The translations under genes and the position numbers were made by a program. Below are positions 59,464 to 64,000 of a DNA stretch of 64,000 bases, piece by piece; the stretch's first letter is position 1, and the number at the start of each line of letters is the position of its first letter. The stretch comes from Microbulbifer sp. MI-G (GTDB lineage: Bacteria > Pseudomonadota > Gammaproteobacteria > Pseudomonadales > Cellvibrionaceae), in NCBI RefSeq assembly GCF_030440425.1, contig NZ_CP098023.1:3098501-3162500 (forward strand), given 5' to 3'. Under the pieces are notes generated by a model. It was not told the origin of the DNA and did no database searches. It saw only the letters and a list, made by a program, of their open reading frames with translations.

Positions 59464-60180
59464 TCAGCACTGTGAAAATTCAGGGTAACAGTGATCCGGG
59501 ACCCATATAAAGCGCGTATAGATTTCCTGGAGCTGCTCGCACACCGTGTCGCAGAGGGCCAGATTGCTGCGGCGCAGCTGTTCCTCCAAGCGCTCCGGTG
59601 TAAGTTGTTGCTGCAGTTCCCAGGCGTGTGGTGCATAGCTGAGATGCCAGCGCTCCGGGGCTACGCCGCCGAAGTCCTCGACGTAGGGGCGAAACAGGCC
59701 GTAACTCCGACCTGAGGCAATACGCGTATCCAGCCACTGGTGGAAGGGGCCGAAAACCCCATCGCTGGCCACTTCCTGTGGTGTCAGTTGCGGGCGATAA
59801 TCCTCCGGTACCGCAGCAGCATCGATAATATCGAAATCCGTGCCCCAGTGGTGGCGGGAAGCACCGGGCAGTGCAGACCAGCGCAGGATGGCAAATACCA
59901 GATCCCTCGGCGCCAGGCGAGAAATGTCCAAGGCCAACCCGCGGCTGTCCAGAACCGGCCGCACCCCCTGAGCTTTGCTGTTCCAGATAGTGCGCTGGCG
60001 CTTGAAGTCACGGAAACCGGAGACAACCCGGGGGGCGAAACCCGCATCCCGGGCATCCCTGCACAGTCGCTGGAAGGCCACCAGGGCCTCGGGGTGCAGC
60101 AGTTGCCCGGATTCGGGATCGAGGATGACATGCGTATCACCGAGACCAAAGAGGATACGCCGAAGAGATACGTCTAACAT
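59464..60180 (-). CDS. M15 family peptidase (D-Ala-D-Ala carboxypeptidase-like)
   Basis: 238 aa from the ATG at 60180. VVSGFRDF, SRHHWGTDFDI and ERWHLSY give the zinc ligands (His, Asp, His) and catalytic Glu of the VanY/LdcB-type M15B group, which trim peptidoglycan peptides. A short start without signal peptide is chosen; a longer frame would add 16 residues that do not form a good signal either, so it may act in the cytoplasm on recycled wall peptides. Confidence 0.85.
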   Translation of the reverse strand: MLDVSLRRILFGLGDTHVILDPESGQLLHPEALVAFQRLCRDARDAGFAPRVVSGFRDFKRQRTIWNSKAQGVRPVLDSRGLALDISRLAPRDLVFAILRWSALPGASRHHWGTDFDIIDAAAVPEDYRPQLTPQEVASDGVFGPFHQWLDTRIASGRSYGLFRPYVEDFGGVAPERWHLSYAPHAWELQQQLTPERLEEQLRRSNLALCDTVCEQLQEIYTRFIWVPDHCYPEFSQC

Positions 60181-60425
60181 TAGTGTTCCATAGCAGCCAA
60201 TTTTTACATTGCGGGCTAAAGTAAACAAACTCCGCTGCCCACTTTACCCAAGGGGGTCCCCAAATATGCGGGTCCGCCAGTCTTTGCCGGGAGGTGCAAC
60301 AGACGCTGTCCGCTGTGCGTCGGCAATAATGTTTATTGGCGGAGCGTTGAAGTATGTTAAGTTCAGTCGCGCGATTGAGGGAGTGATCGCATTACCTGGA
60401 CGTTAAACCTAGTAGGGAAAACTGA

Positions 60426-60710
60426 ATGCATCCGAGCCAATCAGAACTACTGAAGCTGAAGAACCTGGGCCTGGCCTCTGTCAATATTCTGCACTCTATC
60501 GGTATCCGTTCCTACGACGATCTGCACCGCATAGGCCCGGTAGAGGCATTTATCAGTATTCGCAACCGTGGCATCAACGCTTCCAGAGTCATGCTCTACG
60601 CCCTGCAGGGTGCGCTGATGGATGTGCACTGGAACGACCTGGACCCCAACCTCAAGCAGCAACTGGCCAGCGAAGTCGACCGGCTGCTCGCCACGCAAAA
60701 CCCCGAATAG
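60426..60710 (+). CDS. TfoX/Sxy C-terminal domain protein
   Basis: 94 aa with an AGGGAAAA site. ELLKLKNLGLASVNILHSIGI and NRGINASRVMLYALQGAL are the helix-hairpin-like TfoX_C pattern. Full-length Sxy/TfoX proteins activate competence genes with CRP; stand-alone C-terminal versions like this one lack the N-terminal half and have no proven role. Followed by htpX about 200 bp later. Confidence 0.85.
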   Translation: MHPSQSELLKLKNLGLASVNILHSIGIRSYDDLHRIGPVEAFISIRNRGINASRVMLYALQGALMDVHWNDLDPNLKQQLASEVDRLLATQNPE

Positions 60711-60781
60711 TTTAACAGACAGTCCTCAGTTCATATGCCTTGTCAAGCGGTAGACCACCCCCGCTCTATTGGGTTTTGCCC

Positions 60782-60815
60782 CTTGAAAAGCTGGCGCAAC
60801 TGGGTAGAGTTGCCT
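60782..60815 (+). promoter_or_regulatory. Possible heat-shock promoter of htpX
   Basis: CTTGAAA at 60782-60788 equals the sigma-32 -35 element, but the -10 at the expected distance does not read CCCCAT. It lies about 125 bases before the htpX start. HtpX genes are often stress-regulated, so the idea is reasonable but not proven. Confidence 0.25.
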
Positions 60816-60912
60816 GTAGTTTAGGGTCCGGGTCCGCTTGTCCCCCTGTGGGTATACGCCCTACCCGGCGCTATCTAAACTTCTCTGTGAACAACTCAGA
60901 AGGAGAGCACCG

Positions 60913-61797
60913 ATGTTGCGCATTGGGCTATTCTTGCTGACCAATTTGGCTGTTTTGGTCCTGGTTGGCATTATTTTCAATATTTTTGGTATCGGGGGCA
61001 TCCTTCAGGCCAACGGGGTAGACCTGAATCTGGGTGCCCTGCTGCTCCTGTGCGCCCTGTTCGGCTTTGGTGGTTCTTTTATCTCGCTGTTTCTCTCCAA
61101 GACCATCGCACGTATGAGCACCCGCACCCAGGTGATCACCGAACCGCGCAGCGCCGATGAGCAGTGGTTGGTGGAAACCGTGCGGGAACTCTCGCGCAAA
61201 GCCGGTATCGGCATGCCGGATGTCGGTATATTCCCCATGCCCCAGGCCAATGCCTTCGCCACCGGTTGGAACCGCAACAACGCTCTGGTATCAGTCAGTG
61301 CCGGACTCTTACAGCGCTTTGGGCGCGAAGAGGCGAGGGCAGTGATCGGACACGAAATCGGTCATGTAGCCAACGGCGATATGGTGACCCTGGCACTGAT
61401 CCAGGGGGTAGTGAATACATTTGTCATGTTCTTTGCGCGCCTGGTGGGTTTCTTTGTGGACCGGGTGATACTGCGCAATGAACAGGGCCTGGGCATCGGC
61501 TACTACATCACTTCCATCGTAATGGATATTGTATTCGGGTTTTTCGCCATGATGGTTGTGGCCTGGTTCAGCCGTCGCCGGGAATACAGGGCGGATCATG
61601 CCGGCGCCACCCTGGCCGGCCCCAACGCCATGATCGCCGCCCTGGAGACACTCAAGGTGGAATCCGAGCGGGGCCATGAGCAACCGCTGCCAGGCAATAT
61701 GAAAGCCTTTGGTATCTTCGGCAATATGGGCGCATTGATGGCCACTCATCCGCCCCTGACCGACCGCATCCTCGCACTGCAAAACTTCCGCAAATAG
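60913..61797 (+). CDS. htpX: Membrane zinc protease HtpX
   Basis: 294 aa from the ATG at 60913 after AAGGAGA. Two N-terminal membrane helices (about 5-25 and 40-60), HEIGH at about 147-151 for zinc, then two more helices and the zinc-binding Glu in REYRADHAGA. It degrades damaged inner-membrane proteins together with FtsH. A hairpin follows about 70 bases past the stop. Confidence 0.95.
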   Translation: MLRIGLFLLTNLAVLVLVGIIFNIFGIGGILQANGVDLNLGALLLLCALFGFGGSFISLFLSKTIARMSTRTQVITEPRSADEQWLVETVRELSRKAGIGMPDVGIFPMPQANAFATGWNRNNALVSVSAGLLQRFGREEARAVIGHEIGHVANGDMVTLALIQGVVNTFVMFFARLVGFFVDRVILRNEQGLGIGYYITSIVMDIVFGFFAMMVVAWFSRRREYRADHAGATLAGPNAMIAALETLKVESERGHEQPLPGNMKAFGIFGNMGALMATHPPLTDRILALQNFRK

Positions 61798-61864
61798 CTT
61801 CGAGTAACAAACCGAACCTTTCATCTGGGGGCTAGCCCTCAGCACCTGCCAGAGCTTCGGTCCA

Positions 61865-61892
61865 CAGGACCCGGGCATCGACCCGGGTCCTG
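61865..61892 (+). terminator. Hairpin terminator after htpX
   Basis: Eleven pairs (61865-61875 with 61882-61892) and a six-base loop in GC-rich DNA. No T-run, but it cleanly separates htpX from the protease gene. Confidence 0.6.
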
Positions 61893-62001
61893 ACCAGGCA
61901 CCCTGGCAATAACCACAGCTGAAGCAGAAGTCGGATCTTCCCGCCTCTGCTGCGGGCACGGTAAACTTACCCCCTCGGTCGCAAAACAAAAACTGCCATC
62001 C

Positions 62002-63057
62002 ATGACACCGCTGAACACACTGACAGCCCCCCTCTTCGCGTTACTACTCTGTTTCGCTGCCCCACTGTTTGCGCAGGTACAGGACTTTGCCACCGACGAC
62101 GAGCGCAACACCATGCAGGTGTTCAATTTCGCCAGCCCCTCGGTGGTGTATGTCACCAATGAAACCCTGGTGCGCGATCGCAGAACCCTGCGGCTGCACG
62201 CAGTGCCCAAAGGCGCCGGCAGCGGCTTTATCTGGGATCAAGACGGTCATGTAGTCACCAATTTTCATGTGATTGAGGGGGCGCGCAAGGTGACCATCAC
62301 CCTGCAGGACCGCAGTGAATGGCCGGCAAAGCTGGTGGGTTCGGCGCCGGAAAAAGACCTCGCCGTGCTGCAGATCGAGGCCCCCAGAGCACTGTTGAAG
62401 CCGCTGGTGGCAGGTACGTCCGGCAACCTGTCGGTAGGGCGCAAGGTACTCGCCATCGGCAACCCCTTCGGCCTCGATACCACCCTGACCACCGGGGTGG
62501 TCAGCGCCCTGGGGCGCGAGATTGAAGCGACCAACAACCGCACCATCCGCAACGTGATTCAGACCGACGCCGCCATCAACCCGGGGAATTCCGGCGGCCC
62601 GCTGCTGGACTCCCTGGGCCGCCTGATCGGTGTCAACACCGCCATTTACAGTCCCAGTGGTGCGAGCGTGGGTATCGGCTTCGCCATTCCGGTTGATACG
62701 GTCAAGAAAATTGTACCGGAACTGATCAAACACGGCCGTCTGGTACGCCCGGTTCTCGGCATTGAGTCCGCGCCTGACCAATGGAGCAATCGCTACGGAT
62801 TCGAAGGGGTGGCGATACTGCGCACAGCACCGGGGATGCCTGCAGAAAAAGCCGGCCTGCGCGGTATCCACCGCACCCGCCAGGGCGGCTGGCAACTGGG
62901 GGACGTGATTGTGGAAGTGGAGCGCCAGCCCATTCGCAGCTACGACGATCTTCTCAACGCATTGGAAAAACACCGCGCCGGGGATGAGGTCACCCTCGGG
63001 GTCATGCGCGATGGCATCATACGCTACACCGCCATTACACTCGCAGCGCCCCGGTAA
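62002..63057 (+). CDS. HtrA-like periplasmic serine protease
   Basis: 351 aa. Signal peptide 1-24 (ends FAQ). Trypsin-like domain with His89, Asp119 and Ser197 (GNSGGP), then one PDZ domain from about 240. This is the single-PDZ DegS/HhoB-like plan, but a cleavable signal replaces the DegS membrane anchor. Likely acts in the periplasm on misfolded proteins or in stress signalling. The usual DegQ partner is not next to it. Confidence 0.88.
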   Translation: MTPLNTLTAPLFALLLCFAAPLFAQVQDFATDDERNTMQVFNFASPSVVYVTNETLVRDRRTLRLHAVPKGAGSGFIWDQDGHVVTNFHVIEGARKVTITLQDRSEWPAKLVGSAPEKDLAVLQIEAPRALLKPLVAGTSGNLSVGRKVLAIGNPFGLDTTLTTGVVSALGREIEATNNRTIRNVIQTDAAINPGNSGGPLLDSLGRLIGVNTAIYSPSGASVGIGFAIPVDTVKKIVPELIKHGRLVRPVLGIESAPDQWSNRYGFEGVAILRTAPGMPAEKAGLRGIHRTRQGGWQLGDVIVEVERQPIRSYDDLLNALEKHRAGDEVTLGVMRDGIIRYTAITLAAPR

Positions 63058-63139
63058 CGGCAAGTAAAGCCCGTGCGCAGAAGATCCCAACTGGCGGACT
63101 GTGCCACAATGGACCACTAACCCCAAGAGTCGGATATGT

Positions 63140-63484
63140 ATGCAGAAATACTTCCTGTGCCACTATGATGCATTGAGCGAAGGGCAATCCAAGGGTTTCT
63201 CCCTTGGCGACAACACCACCGGCACCGACAATGTGTTCGCAGTGATGAAAGGGGGTGAAATATATGTTTATAGCAATATCTGCCCACACAGAGGCATTAA
63301 TCTCGACTGGCAGAAAGACCAGTTTCTCGATCCAGACGGCGCACTGATCCAGTGTGCGTCCCACGGTGCCCTGTTCCTGATTGAAACCGGTGAGTGCATC
63401 GCCGGTCCCTGTAGCGGCGATGCCCTGACCCCGGTACCGGTGGAGTATGCCCAGGACGGGCTCTACGTCCTGATGCCGGAATAA
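63140..63484 (+). CDS. Rieske [2Fe-2S] protein
   Basis: 114 aa from the ATG at 63140 after CGGA. The cluster ligands are in CPHRG and CASHG (CxH and CxxH). No attached oxygenase or membrane domain, so it resembles NirD-type or small electron-transfer ferredoxins. Partner unknown. Its end faces sfsA. Confidence 0.88.
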   Translation: MQKYFLCHYDALSEGQSKGFSLGDNTTGTDNVFAVMKGGEIYVYSNICPHRGINLDWQKDQFLDPDGALIQCASHGALFLIETGECIAGPCSGDALTPVPVEYAQDGLYVLMPE

Positions 63485-63504
63485 AGCAGCCCCAATCGAG
63501 ACAC

Positions 63505-64000
63505 TCAGGTAAACGGCAGCCTCTCCGCCAGGGTTATCTCCCCCGCGCTCAGTCGCGCCTTGTAGGCGAGTACTTCTACCCCTGTAGACACCGCTCTATC
63601 GAGTGCCTCTGCATAGCCGGGATCAATTTCCCGCGCCGCCTCCACACTCTCAATGCCACTGTGCTGCACACAGTAGAACAGCACCGCGCGCACGCCACTC
63701 TCGGCCAGCTTCTGTAGTTCCCGCAAGTGTTTGGCGCCCCGGACGCTGACCGCATCGGGAAAGAAGCCCCGCCGCCCCTTTGCCAGGGTGACATTTTTCA
63801 CCTCGACGTAACAATCGCCGGCGCGGCCGGACAAGAGAAAATCAATCCGGCTTTTCTCCTCGCCATAGCGCACCTCCCTGCGCAGGGACTCGTAGCCCTG
63901 CAGTTCGCGAATGGTTCCGGCGAGCACCGCCTCTTCCACCAGGGCGTTGGCGCGCCCGGTATTTACCCCCGCCAGGGCACCCTCGGGCGTGGCGGTGATC
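63505..64000 (-). CDS. sfsA: SfsA, partial (N-terminus beyond right edge)
   Basis: C-terminal ~165 residues of SfsA. VNTGRANALVEEAV, SRIDFLL, CYVEVKNVTLA and GAKHLREL match the family, which carries a nuclease-like PD-(D/E)xK core (Asp in RIDF, Glu and Lys in VEVKN). SfsA was named for sugar fermentation stimulation in E. coli; its true biochemical role is unclear. The start is off the right end of the window. Confidence 0.92.
   Translation of the reverse strand, partial: ITATPEGALAGVNTGRANALVEEAVLAGTIRELQGYESLRREVRYGEEKSRIDFLLSGRAGDCYVEVKNVTLAKGRRGFFPDAVSVRGAKHLRELQKLAESGVRAVLFYCVQHSGIESVEAAREIDPGYAEALDRAVSTGVEVLAYKARLSAGEITLAERLPFT

Noticed and set aside
62044..63126. 360-codon minus-strand frame opposite the HtrA-like gene
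   Set aside because: Shadow; the plus strand has an unmistakable protease with full catalytic triad.

Overview
The window looks like chromosome from a free-living, probably marine gammaproteobacterium, most like the Cellvibrionales (Microbulbifer-type). This is inferred from gene content and order, not from any marker search. The pointers are a nuo operon with fused nuoCD, divergent lptFG/pepA followed by holC and valS, a gammaproteobacterial LexA box, and a large TonB-dependent receptor. No rRNA, tRNA, CRISPR array, transposase or integrase was recognised.

Layout. (1) 1-10252, all minus strand: a capsule or surface polysaccharide locus. It reads kpsM-kpsT-kpsE-kpsD (ABC-dependent export), then rmlA-rmlC-rmlD-rmlB (dTDP-L-rhamnose), then a large family-2 glycosyltransferase cut by the left edge. 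(2) 10253-16536: a 680-bp upstream region, an SOS-controlled umuDC pair with a near-consensus LexA box, a multicopper oxidase fused to an outer-membrane-type beta-barrel, and a gene-poor stretch ending in a decayed GT25 glycosyltransferase. (3) 16499-24388: a small K+ channel, tadA, rlmA, a GMC oxidoreductase, a methyltransferase, a secreted protein of unknown function, an RDD membrane protein with a hairpin over its ribosome binding site, and lptG/lptF. (4) 24562-30368: pepA, holC, a disordered conserved protein, valS. (5) 30928-46129: the complete 13-gene complex I operon nuoA-N, followed by a small helical, possibly ferritin-like protein. (6) 46906-57169, all minus strand: TonB receptor, SLC13-type transporter, exported MsrA, and a group of Fe-alcohol dehydrogenase, aldehyde dehydrogenase and glutamine-synthetase-like ligase. 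(7) 57330-64000: ppa, cysE with a companion gene, an M15 peptidase, a TfoX C-terminal protein, htpX, a trypsin-like periplasmic protease, a Rieske protein, and sfsA cut by the right edge.

How the genes work together. Rml enzymes supply dTDP-rhamnose to glycosyltransferases, and the Kps proteins export the polymer. UmuD'2C is the SOS translesion polymerase. LptF/G with their partners elsewhere lift LPS off the inner membrane. NuoA-N form the proton-pumping NADH dehydrogenase. The ligase, Fe-ADH and ALDH together suggest gamma-glutamylation and oxidation of an amino alcohol or polyamine. The best candidates for new biology are the oxidase-barrel fusion, that amine cluster, the RDD-gene hairpin and the slippery site at the nuoE/nuoF junction.
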